Assembly: GCA_040756995.1 (NCBI GenBank) | Contig: JBFLYK010000007.1 | Span: forward strand, 1-64,000 | Source of the DNA: BP-133 sp040756995 | Lineage (GTDB): Bacteria; Actinomycetota; Acidimicrobiia; IMCC26256; BP-133 | Length of the DNA stretch: 64,000 nucleotides | Direction: 5' to 3' | Shown here: in pieces, positions 16,903 through 27,007 of the stretch | Numbering within the stretch: position 1 is the first letter of the stretch | Layout of the letters: the number at the start of each line of letters is the position of its first letter | The notes under the pieces: model-generated | Databases searched by the model: none | What the model saw: the letters and a program-made list of their open reading frames with translations, nothing else | Told to the model about the DNA's origin: nothing | Translations under genes and position numbers: made by a program

Positions 16903-19251
16903 GTGCCTTATACCCGTTCGCGCCTTTTGCTCCTTGGCGTCCTCGTCGCCGCGGCCGGTTTCGTGCCCGTGGGCGGTTCGTGGGCCGACACGTCGGTCAC
17001 CCTCGCACCCGACGCCGATGCGCGGGTGGAGTCGGCGAACCCGGGGCGGAACTTCGGCTCCTCGAGCACGCTGGTGGCCGACGGATCGCCCGTCACGTCG
17101 TCGTACCTCCGCTTCGTGGTCCCGTCGTCGGTGAACGAAGTGACCCGGGCCCGCCTGCGGCTCTACGTCACCGACCCATCAGGCGGCGGCGCCGTCCTCT
17201 TTCCCACCAACACCAACTGGACCGAGACCGGGCTGACCTACCAGAGCCGCCCCACCCGGACGGGCCCCGAGGCGGCCCGCACCGGAGCAGTGACCTCCGG
17301 CCGGTGGGTCGATCTCGACATCACCACACTGGTGACCGGCCCGGGAACGGTCTCGCTCGAGCTCGCCGGAGCCAGCGGCGACGGCGTTGACTTCAAATCC
17401 CGCAACTCCACCTCCAACCGCCCCGAACTCGTCATCGACACCGGCACCCCTCCCCCGCCACCGCCGCCGCCCGCCGGTTCGGTGACCCTGACGCCCGACG
17501 CCGATGCCCGCGTCGAGTCGGCGAACCCGGCACGGAACTTCGGTTCGTCGAGCACGCTGGTGGCCGACGGATCGCCCGTCACGTCGTCGTACCTCCGCTT
17601 CGTGGTCCCGTCGTCGGTGAACGATGTGACCCGGGCCCGGCTGCGGCTCTACGTCACCGACTCCTCGGGTGGTGGCGCCGTCCTCTTCCCGACCAGCAGC
17701 GACTGGACCGAAAGCGGCGTGACCTACCAGAGCCGTCCCGCCCGCACCGGGCCCGAGGCGACCCGCACCGGAGCAGTGACCTCCGGCCGGTGGGTCGAGC
17801 TCGACGTCACCTCACTGGTGACCGGCCCGGGAACGGTCTCGCTCGAGCTCGCCGGAGCCAGCGGCGACGGCGTTGACTTCAAGTCCCGCAACTCCACCTC
17901 CAACCGCCCCGAACTCGTCGTCGACACCGGCACCCCTCCACCTCCCCCACCACCGCCGCCGCCGGGGTCCCAGCCCAACTTCGTCGTCTTCCTCACCGAT
18001 GACCAGCGCGGCGCCGACACGCTCGGGGTGATGCCGAAGACCATGCAGTGGTTCGCTGACGGCGGAACCGTTTTCCCCAACGGCGTCGCCACCACTCCGC
18101 TGTGCTGCCCTTCCCGGTCGGGCGTCTTCAGCGGCCGGTACACGCACAACCACGGCAATCTCAACAACCAGACCACCGACAACCTGGATTACGACGCCAC
18201 CTTCCAGGCCTACCTCAAGGCGGCCGGCTACCAGACCGGCATCGTCGGCAAGTTCCTCCTCGACTGGAACAAGTCGACACCGCCGCCGTACTTCGACTAC
18301 TGGGCCGTCACCAGCGGCGGCTACGAGAACGTCACCTTCGGCACCGACCAGGGCAGCCTGACCGCCGCCTACACCACCACCGAGACCGGACGTCAGGCCC
18401 TGCGGATGCTGGACGCCTTCGAGGCCGACGACTCCCGGCCCTTCGTTCTCTACGTCGCCACCCAGGCGCCGCACTCGTCGTGGGAACCGGAGCCGGCCTA
18501 CGAGTCGGCCGACGTGGGGCCATGGGAGGGCAACCCGTCGATCTTCGAGAGCGACCGCTCGGACAAGCCGTCGTGGGTCCGCAGCTCCAGCAAGAGCTTC
18601 AACGAAGGCGCCGGGATCCGCCGCCAGCAGCTGCGCACGCTCAAGTCGGTTGACGACATGGTCGACCGCGTCATGACCCGCCTCGACGCACTGGGTGAGG
18701 GCGCCAACACGGTGTCCATCTTCACCTCGGACAACGGCTACCAGTGGGGCGAGCACGGGCTCACCTCGAAGTACCACCCCTACAACCAGTCGGTCAGCGT
18801 CCCGTTCATGGTCCGCTGGCCGGGACGGGTCCCGGCCGGGTTCGTCGACCGGCGCTATGTCGGCAACGTCGACATCACGCCCTCCATGTTGTCGGCGGCG
18901 GCGGTGACACCGGCGTTGCGCCATCCGCTGGACGGGCGTCCGTTCCTCGACCCCGCCGGGCTGAGCGCCGAGCGGCGGGAAGAGGGCTACCTCGAGTACT
19001 TCCGGGACGAGCACCGCTCCATCCCCGACTGGTCGTCGATCCGGACGGAGGACTTCCAGTACGTCGAATACCGCGACGGCAACAACGTTGTCTTCCGGGA
19101 GTACTACGACATGCGGGCCGACCCGTTCCAGCTGGTCAACCTGCTGGCCGACGGCAATCCCGGCAACGACCCACCCACCGCCGCCCTCGCCGAACGGCTG
19201 TCGGTCTACCGCCGCTGCTCGGGAACGACCGGCCCCACCGCCTGCGCCTGA
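16903..19251 (+). CDS. Secreted sulfatase with two tandem DNRLRE/CBM96-like domains
   Basis: 782 aa from a GTG with GGGGGAG upstream. Residues 1-28 are a signal peptide. Residues 31-192 and 193-354 are two near-identical beta-sandwich domains of the DNRLRE/CBM96 type (SVTLAPDADARVESANPGRN, SSTLVADGSP, YLRF), each ending in a polyproline linker. Residues 358-780 are a type I sulfatase: metal-binding LTDDQRG, formylglycine motif C401-C-P-S-R405, SDNGYQWGEHG. It should hydrolyse sulfate esters, probably of a polysaccharide, outside the cell. Cys401 needs a formylglycine-generating enzyme encoded elsewhere. Confidence 0.9.
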   Translation: MPYTRSRLLLLGVLVAAAGFVPVGGSWADTSVTLAPDADARVESANPGRNFGSSSTLVADGSPVTSSYLRFVVPSSVNEVTRARLRLYVTDPSGGGAVLFPTNTNWTETGLTYQSRPTRTGPEAARTGAVTSGRWVDLDITTLVTGPGTVSLELAGASGDGVDFKSRNSTSNRPELVIDTGTPPPPPPPPAGSVTLTPDADARVESANPARNFGSSSTLVADGSPVTSSYLRFVVPSSVNDVTRARLRLYVTDSSGGGAVLFPTSSDWTESGVTYQSRPARTGPEATRTGAVTSGRWVELDVTSLVTGPGTVSLELAGASGDGVDFKSRNSTSNRPELVVDTGTPPPPPPPPPPGSQPNFVVFLTDDQRGADTLGVMPKTMQWFADGGTVFPNGVATTPLCCPSRSGVFSGRYTHNHGNLNNQTTDNLDYDATFQAYLKAAGYQTGIVGKFLLDWNKSTPPPYFDYWAVTSGGYENVTFGTDQGSLTAAYTTTETGRQALRMLDAFEADDSRPFVLYVATQAPHSSWEPEPAYESADVGPWEGNPSIFESDRSDKPSWVRSSSKSFNEGAGIRRQQLRTLKSVDDMVDRVMTRLDALGEGANTVSIFTSDNGYQWGEHGLTSKYHPYNQSVSVPFMVRWPGRVPAGFVDRRYVGNVDITPSMLSAAAVTPALRHPLDGRPFLDPAGLSAERREEGYLEYFRDEHRSIPDWSSIRTEDFQYVEYRDGNNVVFREYYDMRADPFQLVNLLADGNPGNDPPTAALAERLSVYRRCSGTTGPTACA
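16993..17964 (+). repeat. 486-bp tandem duplication encoding the two binding domains
   Basis: Two contiguous copies, 16993-17478 and 17479-17964, are in register at exactly 486 bp (162 codons). Long blocks are identical between them, for example around 17071 and 17557. Differences are scattered third positions, a few substitutions (Asn/Ser, Ile/Val) and polyproline length. The near-identity at DNA level points to a recent duplication or ongoing gene conversion. Confidence 0.92.
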
Positions 19252-19282
19252 CCGCCGCCGACATCGGGGACGGCGCTCCGGA

Positions 19283-21696
<2,414 letters not shown>

Positions 21697-21700
<4 letters not shown>

Positions 21701-22179
21701 GCTACGACCTCGGCGGCGGGGGCGGGATGCTCGGCCGCCCAGCGGACGGCCCGCACGATGTTCTCGTAGCCGGTGCAGCGGCACACCGTGCCGCAGAGGG
21801 CCTGGCGGATCTCCTGCTCGTCGGGATCGGGATTGGCGTCGAGCAGCGCCCGGGCCGTGATCATCATGGCCGGCGTGCAGAAGCCGCACTGGAGGCCGTG
21901 CTCCTGCATGAAGCCTTCCTGGACGGGGTCGAGCTTCCCGTCGCGTTCCATTCCCTCCACCGTGCCGATCTCGTGGCCCCCGGCCATGGCCGCCAGCACG
22001 GTGCAGCTCTTGACCGGAACGCCGTCCATGGCCACGACGCACACGCCGCAGTTCGAGGTGTCGCAGCCCCAGTGCGTCCCGGTCAGGCCCAGTTCGTCGC
22101 GCAGAAAGTGCACGAGCAGTAACCGCGGTTCGATCTCCCGGGTCACCTCATCACCGTTCACCGTCATGGTGACCTGCAC
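21697..22179 (-). CDS. coxS: CO dehydrogenase small [2Fe-2S] subunit (cluster 1)
   Basis: 160 aa from a GTG. The N-terminal plant-type [2Fe-2S] domain has GCDTSNCGVCVVAMDG followed by VKSC. The C-terminal helical [2Fe-2S] domain has LQCGFCTPAMM and VCRCTGYENIV. It passes electrons from the molybdenum centre in CoxL to FAD in CoxM. The end overlaps coxL by 4 bp and the start is 1 bp from the end of coxM. Confidence 0.93.
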
Positions 22180-22180
22180 G

Positions 22181-23062
22181 TCAGGCCTCCTGTCCCCGGG
22201 CCCGGGCGACCGCCCGGCGCAGCCCCCGGCGGGTCAGCTCCCCGGCCAGGTGGCGTTTGTAGTCGGCGGGGCCGCGCTGGTCGGTCTGCGGGTTCGTCTC
22301 CTCCGCCGCCCGGGCCGCCGCCGCGGCCAGGTTCTCGTCGGTGGCGGCCGCCCCCCGCAGCAGCGCCTCGGCCTCGGCGGCGCAGAAGTGCGGTGCGCCC
22401 ACCGCCGTGAGGCCGATGCCGACGTCGGCGATCGTCTGGCCGTCGCGGGCGAGGACCACGAAGCAGCCCCCCGCCGTGGCGCCCCAGTCTCCCGCCCGCC
22501 GCTCGACCTTCTCATAGGCGCTGCCCGCCCCGGGTCGGATCGGGATCCGCACCTCGGTCAGGATCTCGGCCGGCCCGACGACCGTCTCGTAGGGGCCGAC
22601 GTGGAACTCCCGGGCGCTCACCGAGCGCGTCCCGTCCGTCCCCTGGATGACCATCGTGGCCTGGAGGGCGGAGGCCACCGCCGAGAGATCCTCCGACGGA
22701 TCGGCCTGGCAGAGCGACCCACCGATCGTCCCCCGGTTGCGGACGGCGGGGTCGGCGATCACCCGCTCCGCGTCGCCGAAGATCGGGTAGTGCTCGGCCA
22801 GGAGCGGCGAGGCCAGGAGGCCGGCGTGACGGGTCATGGCCCCGATGGCGATGCACTTGCCGTCCAGGCGGATGTAGTCGAGACCGGTCAGGTCGTTGAT
22901 GTCGATGAGGTACTCCGGGTCGGCGAGCCGCAGCTTCATCATCGGCAGCAGGCTGTGTCCGCCGGCCACCAGCCGGGCGCCGGGCCCGTAGCGTTCGAGC
23001 AGCGCCAGGGCGTGGTCGACGCTGACGGCGCGCTCGTATTCGAACGGCGCGGGTGTCTGCAC
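22181..23062 (-). CDS. coxM: CO dehydrogenase medium FAD subunit (cluster 1)
   Basis: 293 aa from a GTG. The FAD-binding motifs are AGGHSLLPMMKLRLA (about 32-46) and TIGGSLCQADPSED (about 112-125), with the C-terminal CO-dehydrogenase flavoprotein domain following (NPQTDQRGPADYKRHLAGEL). It accepts electrons from CoxS and passes them to the respiratory chain. It is the promoter-proximal gene of cluster 1, transcribed away from lysR 75 bp off. Gene order M-S-L is that of known form I operons. Confidence 0.92.
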   Translation of the reverse strand: MQTPAPFEYERAVSVDHALALLERYGPGARLVAGGHSLLPMMKLRLADPEYLIDINDLTGLDYIRLDGKCIAIGAMTRHAGLLASPLLAEHYPIFGDAERVIADPAVRNRGTIGGSLCQADPSEDLSAVASALQATMVIQGTDGTRSVSAREFHVGPYETVVGPAEILTEVRIPIRPGAGSAYEKVERRAGDWGATAGGCFVVLARDGQTIADVGIGLTAVGAPHFCAAEAEALLRGAAATDENLAAAAARAAEETNPQTDQRGPADYKRHLAGELTRRGLRRAVARARGQEA

Positions 23063-23106
23063 AGGAGCGTTCTAGTGCGCCGGCCCGACGCCGTTCCACG
23101 GCTACC

Positions 23107-23120
23107 TAAGCGATCGCTTA
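23107..23120. promoter_or_regulatory. Perfect palindrome TAAGCGATCGCTTA, probable LysR operator
   Basis: A 14-bp perfect palindrome in the 75-bp gap between coxM (minus) and lysR (plus), with 17 bp to the lysR GTG. TAA-N8-TTA symmetry suits a LysR-type protein dimer. Variants occur at 25123-25136 (TAAGCAATCGGTTA) before the second lysR and, as a right half, at 11646-11655 before cbbR. It is the only such palindrome I noticed in the intergenic DNA here. Confidence 0.6.
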
Positions 23121-23137
23121 TCGCCTACTGTCCCGCT

Positions 23138-24091
23138 GTGACGCTGACGCAACTGGAAGCGTTCGTCCTCGTCGCGCGCCTCGGTTCCGTCAAAGCGGCG
23201 GCCAGGGCGCTCGGCGTGAGCGAGCCGGCCGTCTCCGGGGCACTGGCCGCGCTGCGCCAACACCTCGGGGACCAGCTGGTGGAGCGGACGCCGAACGGCA
23301 TGGCGCTCACCCCCGGAGGGCGGCGGCTCATCCCCATCGCCTCCCAGATGGTGAATCTGGCCGTCGAAGCGGAGGCCGCCATCCGCGACGCCCAGGGCGC
23401 CCCGGAGCTGCTCCGGGTGGTGGCCACCAGCGTCGTGGCCGAGTTCCTGGCCCCGGCGCTCCTCGCCGTGTTCACCAACCGGGGGCACGCCGTGGAGGCC
23501 TCGGTGGGGCTGACGACCGAGGCCGAGATGTCGGCCCTGCTCAGCGAACGGCTGGCCGACGTGGGTCTCGGGCCCCGCCTGCCCGACCTGGCCAGTGAGC
23601 CGGTGATGCGCTACCGGCTGGTGGTCGTCGCCGGCCCGCACCACCGGCTGGCGACCAACCGGGTCCGGGTCTCCGCCGCGGCCCTGGGCGGCCAGGAATG
23701 GTTGGTGGGTCCGTCGGCCGTCGACCGCGGCAGTGACGTCGAGCGGGTGCTGCGCCACTTCCAGGTGCCCGAGAGCCGCCTGCGGGTGTTCGGCAGCGAA
23801 GCGGCGGCCTGGGCGGCGGCGGCCGACGGCCATGGCGTGGCGCCGGCGGTCGCCCATCTGGTCGCGCCGGAGGTGCGCCGGGGCGCGCTGGCGGTCCTGC
23901 CGGTCGAGGGCACGCCCGTCGATCTCCTGTGGTACGTCACCACGCTGAGCCCCGACCGCCGTTCGCCGGCCGCCACCCGGTTGCGGCGCTTCCTGGCCAC
24001 GCCCGACGCCATGCACGTCATGCACCGCGCCGACGGCAGCGTCCCCGCCTCGCGGTTCCGCCCGCCCGTCTACGTCACGCTCTGGAGCTAG
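23138..24091 (+). CDS. LysR-family regulator (divergent from cox cluster 1)
   Basis: 317 aa from a GTG. Helix-turn-helix: LEAFVLVARLGSVKAAARAL then VSEPAVSGALAALRQHLG. The effector domain is of normal length and ends FRPPVYVTLWS, an ending shared with the next gene (FKPPVYVTLWN). It is divergent from coxM and convergent with its paralogue, so each LysR is paired head-to-head with its own cox operon. It probably controls coxMSL by the palindrome at 23107. The inducer is unknown. Confidence 0.88.
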   Translation: MTLTQLEAFVLVARLGSVKAAARALGVSEPAVSGALAALRQHLGDQLVERTPNGMALTPGGRRLIPIASQMVNLAVEAEAAIRDAQGAPELLRVVATSVVAEFLAPALLAVFTNRGHAVEASVGLTTEAEMSALLSERLADVGLGPRLPDLASEPVMRYRLVVVAGPHHRLATNRVRVSAAALGGQEWLVGPSAVDRGSDVERVLRHFQVPESRLRVFGSEAAAWAAAADGHGVAPAVAHLVAPEVRRGALAVLPVEGTPVDLLWYVTTLSPDRRSPAATRLRRFLATPDAMHVMHRADGSVPASRFRPPVYVTLWS

Positions 24092-24093
24092 GC

Positions 24094-24111
24094 AGCCGGC
24101 AGAGACCGGCT
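24094..24111. terminator. Hairpin between the convergent lysR genes
   Basis: AGCCGG, a six-base loop CAGAGA, then CCGGCT: a perfect 6-bp stem filling the 19-bp gap between the two convergent LysR genes. No T-run follows on either strand, so it is at best a weak bidirectional terminator or a stabilising 3' hairpin. Confidence 0.35.
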
Positions 24112-25079
24112 CAGTTCCACAGGGTCACGTACACCGGAGGCTTGAACCGCCCCGGGGACACGCCCCGCGACGGCTCGAGCATGATCTGCGTCGCCACCGG
24201 CGTGGTGAGGAACCGGCGGAACGACCAGGCGATGGGCGATGCCCGGTCGATGGCCAGCGTCGAGACGTGCCAGAACAGCGGCAGGGGAAAACCGGCCACG
24301 TCCACCGCCACCACGCTGTTGCGGCGCAACTCGCTGGCCGCCAGGTGAGCCACCGCCGGAGCGATGCCGGCGTCGTCGTCGGCCGCTGCGGCCAGCGCCG
24401 CCGTCTGGCTCGGCAGCACCTTCACGCGACGGTCCGGCACGCCGAGGCGGTCGATCAGCTGCCGGACGGGCGACGACGGATCCGTCCCCCCGGGGTCGAC
24501 CAGCCAGTCGACATCCGCCAGCCGGGTCGGGGAAAGCTTGCTGGCCCGGGCCAGGGGGCTGCGGGGACTGGTGCACATCTGCAGCGAATAGCGCATCACC
24601 GGTTGCGTGTTGAGCTGGACGGATCCGTCGCCGGCCAGCTTGGGGCCGAGCGCCACATCGACGAGGCGGTCCTGCAGAAAGGCCTGCATCTCCGCCGCCG
24701 TCGCCACGCCCACGCTCGTGTCGCTGGCCGCGTTCTTCCGGGCGAACGTCTCCACCAGTGACGGCGCGACGTATTCGGCAATGGTGCTCGACGCCAGGAC
24801 GCGCAGCTCCGGTTTCTCGCCCTGCGCCTGCCGGACCGTCGCCTGCGCCTCCGCCCCCAGGTGGATCATCTGCGAGGCGATCGGAACGAGCCGCCGCCCG
24901 GCGGCGGTCAGCTCCATCCCGGTCGATCCCCGGATCACCAGCTGGTCACCGAGGTGCTGGCGCAGCGCGCCGAGCGCGCTGGACACCGCCGGCTCGCTGA
25001 CTCCGAGGGCGCGCGCTGCCGCCGTCACCGATCCGAGACGGGCGACGAGAACGAAGCACTCCAACTGCGTCAGCGTCAC
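24111..25079 (-). CDS. LysR-family regulator (divergent from cox cluster 2)
   Basis: 322 aa from a GTG. It opens MTLTQLECFVLVARLGSVTA, nearly identical to the previous regulator, with VSEPAVSSALGALRQHLG as recognition helix. The two are clear paralogues along their whole length, including the shared PPVYVTLW tail. It is read away from the cox cluster 2 promoter and likely binds TAAGCAATCGGTTA at 25123. Two such regulators, one per operon, suggest different signals or affinities for the two CO dehydrogenases. Confidence 0.88.
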   Translation of the reverse strand: MTLTQLECFVLVARLGSVTAAARALGVSEPAVSSALGALRQHLGDQLVIRGSTGMELTAAGRRLVPIASQMIHLGAEAQATVRQAQGEKPELRVLASSTIAEYVAPSLVETFARKNAASDTSVGVATAAEMQAFLQDRLVDVALGPKLAGDGSVQLNTQPVMRYSLQMCTSPRSPLARASKLSPTRLADVDWLVDPGGTDPSSPVRQLIDRLGVPDRRVKVLPSQTAALAAAADDDAGIAPAVAHLAASELRRNSVVAVDVAGFPLPLFWHVSTLAIDRASPIAWSFRRFLTTPVATQIMLEPSRGVSPGRFKPPVYVTLWN

Positions 25080-25288
25080 AAAGCAGGTCTAACACGACAT
25101 CGCGGCCGCCGTCCCGGCCCCATAAGCAATCGGTTAACCCGCCCCGCTGAGACCACCGTGAGGTGCCGGCGCCGGGCGGAATAAGGATGTCTTTATACCG
25201 GTAATGCGACGGCCCGGAGAGAGGCGTACCTTCCCGATGGCGGTGGAAATTCACCATCGCGGGGAGCGGAATTTACAAAGGGGGGGCC
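25080..25288. promoter_or_regulatory. Cox cluster 2 promoter/leader with operator and hairpin
   Basis: 209-bp region between lysR and the first gene of cluster 2. It contains the operator-like TAAGCAATCGGTTA (25123-25136; 12 of 14 bases match the perfect palindrome of cluster 1). A T/A-rich patch at 25186-25206 includes TTATACC, a -10 candidate. A bulged hairpin at 25235-25259 has arms CGATGG..GTG and CACCATCG and loop GAAATT. The hairpin would lie in the 5' UTR. Functions are inferred from position. Confidence 0.5.
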
Positions 25289-25558
25289 GTGGCCGAGCCA
25301 CAGGGAAGCGCGCCCGGAAGCCCGCGCATTTACGACCTCATCAAGCACACCCCGGAGCTGAGGGAGGGCAAGAGTCCCACCCTTTGGGCGTGGCCACAGG
25401 TCGTCGATATGTTCAAAGTGGCGGGCCAACCGGTGCCCGGACCGTGGCCGCCCCACCAGGAGGCCCGTCCCGATCCGGAGGCGGAGTCGACCCCCGTCGC
25501 CATTCCCGAACGGCAGGCCCGGCGCGTCTCGCTGCCGCAACGCCCCGTCAACGGCTGA
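25289..25558 (+). CDS. Small protein preceding coxM, cupin-like N-terminal pattern
   Basis: 89 aa from a GTG with GGGGGGG upstream. It opens the cox cluster 2 transcript, 13 bp before coxM. The middle (RIYDLIKHTPELREG then SPTLWAWPQVVDMF) recalls the segment that opens gentisate-dioxygenase-like cupins, but the barrel itself is missing. The C-terminal third is Pro/Arg-rich and looks disordered. No cysteine is present. It may be a small accessory or regulatory protein; I do not recognise a family. Cluster 1 has no equivalent. Confidence 0.55.
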   Translation: MAEPQGSAPGSPRIYDLIKHTPELREGKSPTLWAWPQVVDMFKVAGQPVPGPWPPHQEARPDPEAESTPVAIPERQARRVSLPQRPVNG

Positions 25559-25571
25559 GGGGGGAAATCCT

Positions 25572-26480
25572 ATGTATCCGGCACGCTTCCACTACGAGGC
25601 GCCCGCGTCGATCGAAGAGGCCCTGCAACTCCTGTCGGTGTACCAGGGCGAGGCCAAGGTCCTCTCGGGCGGCATGAGCCTCATCCCGCTGATGAAACTG
25701 CGCTTCGCCAGCCCGTCGGCCATCATCGACGTGAACGGCCTTCCCGGTCTCGACGGACTCTACGAGGCCGACGGCCAGTTGCGGATCGGAGCACTGGTCC
25801 GCAACCGGGACATCATCCTCTCCGACGTTGTGCGGGCCCGCTACCCGCTCATGGCCTCCTGTGCGCCGCAGATCGCCGACCCGCTGGTGCGGGGCCGCAG
25901 CACGCTGGTCGGTTCCCTCTGCCACTGCGATCCCCAGGGCGACTGGGGCGCGACGATGCTGGCCCTCGACGGCGAGGTCGTGGCCCGGAGCCTCTCCGGC
26001 GAGCGGCACATTCCGGTGCGCGACTTCCTGTTGGGGCCGTTCCAGACCGCGTTGAGGCCCGACGAGCTGGCCGTCGAGGCCCGGGTGCCGACGCCGACCG
26101 GTCAACCGTTCGGCGTGTACCACAAGCTGGAGCGCAAGGTCGGCGACTTCGCCACCGTCGGCGTGGCCGTGTTCCTGGAGCTGTCGGGCCGTTCGGTCGC
26201 CCGGGCCGGGATCGGTCTGTGCGGAGTGGGCCCGACCAACATCAAGTGCGTCGCGGCGGAGCAGGCCCTCGTCGCCGGCGGTCTCGACGATCGCACGATC
26301 GACGAAGTGGCCCGGCTGGCGGCGGAGGTGGCGAAGCCCCAGACCGACCAGCGCGGCAGCGCCGAGTACAAGCGGCATCTCGTCCGCACCTTCGTGGTGC
26401 GGGCGCTGCAGACGGCGGTCGGCCGGGAGCCGATCGACATCCGCCGGCGCCGCTTCGAGAACGTCGGCTCCCTGGTCTGA
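25572..26480 (+). CDS. coxM: CO dehydrogenase medium FAD subunit (cluster 2)
   Basis: 302 aa. FAD motifs SGGMSLIPLMKLRFA (about 35-49) and TLVGSLCHCDPQGDWG (about 114-129), with CO dehydrogenase C-terminal domain KPQTDQRGSAEYKRHLVRTF. In the second motif the usual Ile-Gly-Gly is Val-Gly. The GGGGG ribosome-binding site lies just before the ATG. It is followed at 16 bp by coxS. Function as for the cluster 1 subunit: electrons from [2Fe-2S] centres to FAD and onward to quinone. Confidence 0.93.
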   Translation: MYPARFHYEAPASIEEALQLLSVYQGEAKVLSGGMSLIPLMKLRFASPSAIIDVNGLPGLDGLYEADGQLRIGALVRNRDIILSDVVRARYPLMASCAPQIADPLVRGRSTLVGSLCHCDPQGDWGATMLALDGEVVARSLSGERHIPVRDFLLGPFQTALRPDELAVEARVPTPTGQPFGVYHKLERKVGDFATVGVAVFLELSGRSVARAGIGLCGVGPTNIKCVAAEQALVAGGLDDRTIDEVARLAAEVAKPQTDQRGSAEYKRHLVRTFVVRALQTAVGREPIDIRRRRFENVGSLV

Positions 26481-26496
26481 GGAAGAGGAGGATTCG

Positions 26497-26991
26497 GTGG
26501 AGTTCAGGCAGATCACGGTCACGGTCAACGGCGAACCCCGCCTCGTCGAGGTGGAGCCCCGCACCCTGTGCGTGCACATGATCCGGGAGGTGCTGGGTCT
26601 CACCGGAACCCATCTCGGTTGCGACACCACCAGCTGCGGCGCCTGCACGGTGCTGCTCGACGGCATACCGGTGAAGTCCTGCACGCTCTTCGGCGTGCAG
26701 ACCGACGGCCACGAACTCACCACGGTGGAAGGGCTCGGGTGGCCCAGCGAGCTGCATCCCGTCCAGGAAGGCTTCAAGGAGGAGCACGGCCTGCAGTGCG
26801 GGTTCTGCACGCCGGGGATGATGATGACGGCCGCCGCCCTCCTCGAGAACAACCCCGACCCGACGGAGGACGAGATCCGCTGGGCGATCTCGGGGAACCT
26901 CTGCCGCTGCACCGGTTACCAGAACATCGTCAAGTCCGTGCAGTGGGCCGCCCGCAAGCTGGCGGCGGAACGCACGGCCGTCGGCGCCTGA
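26497..26991 (+). CDS. coxS: CO dehydrogenase small [2Fe-2S] subunit (cluster 2)
   Basis: 164 aa from a GTG with GAGGAGG upstream. All eight iron-sulfur cysteines are present: GCDTTSCGACTVLLDG and VKSC for the proximal cluster, QCGFCTPGMM and CRCTGY for the second. It bridges electron flow between CoxL and CoxM. It lies between coxM and coxL with 16-bp gaps on both sides, the usual M-S-L order. Confidence 0.94.
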   Translation: MEFRQITVTVNGEPRLVEVEPRTLCVHMIREVLGLTGTHLGCDTTSCGACTVLLDGIPVKSCTLFGVQTDGHELTTVEGLGWPSELHPVQEGFKEEHGLQCGFCTPGMMMTAAALLENNPDPTEDEIRWAISGNLCRCTGYQNIVKSVQWAARKLAAERTAVGA

Positions 26992-27007
26992 GCGCCCGGG
27001 AGGAAAG

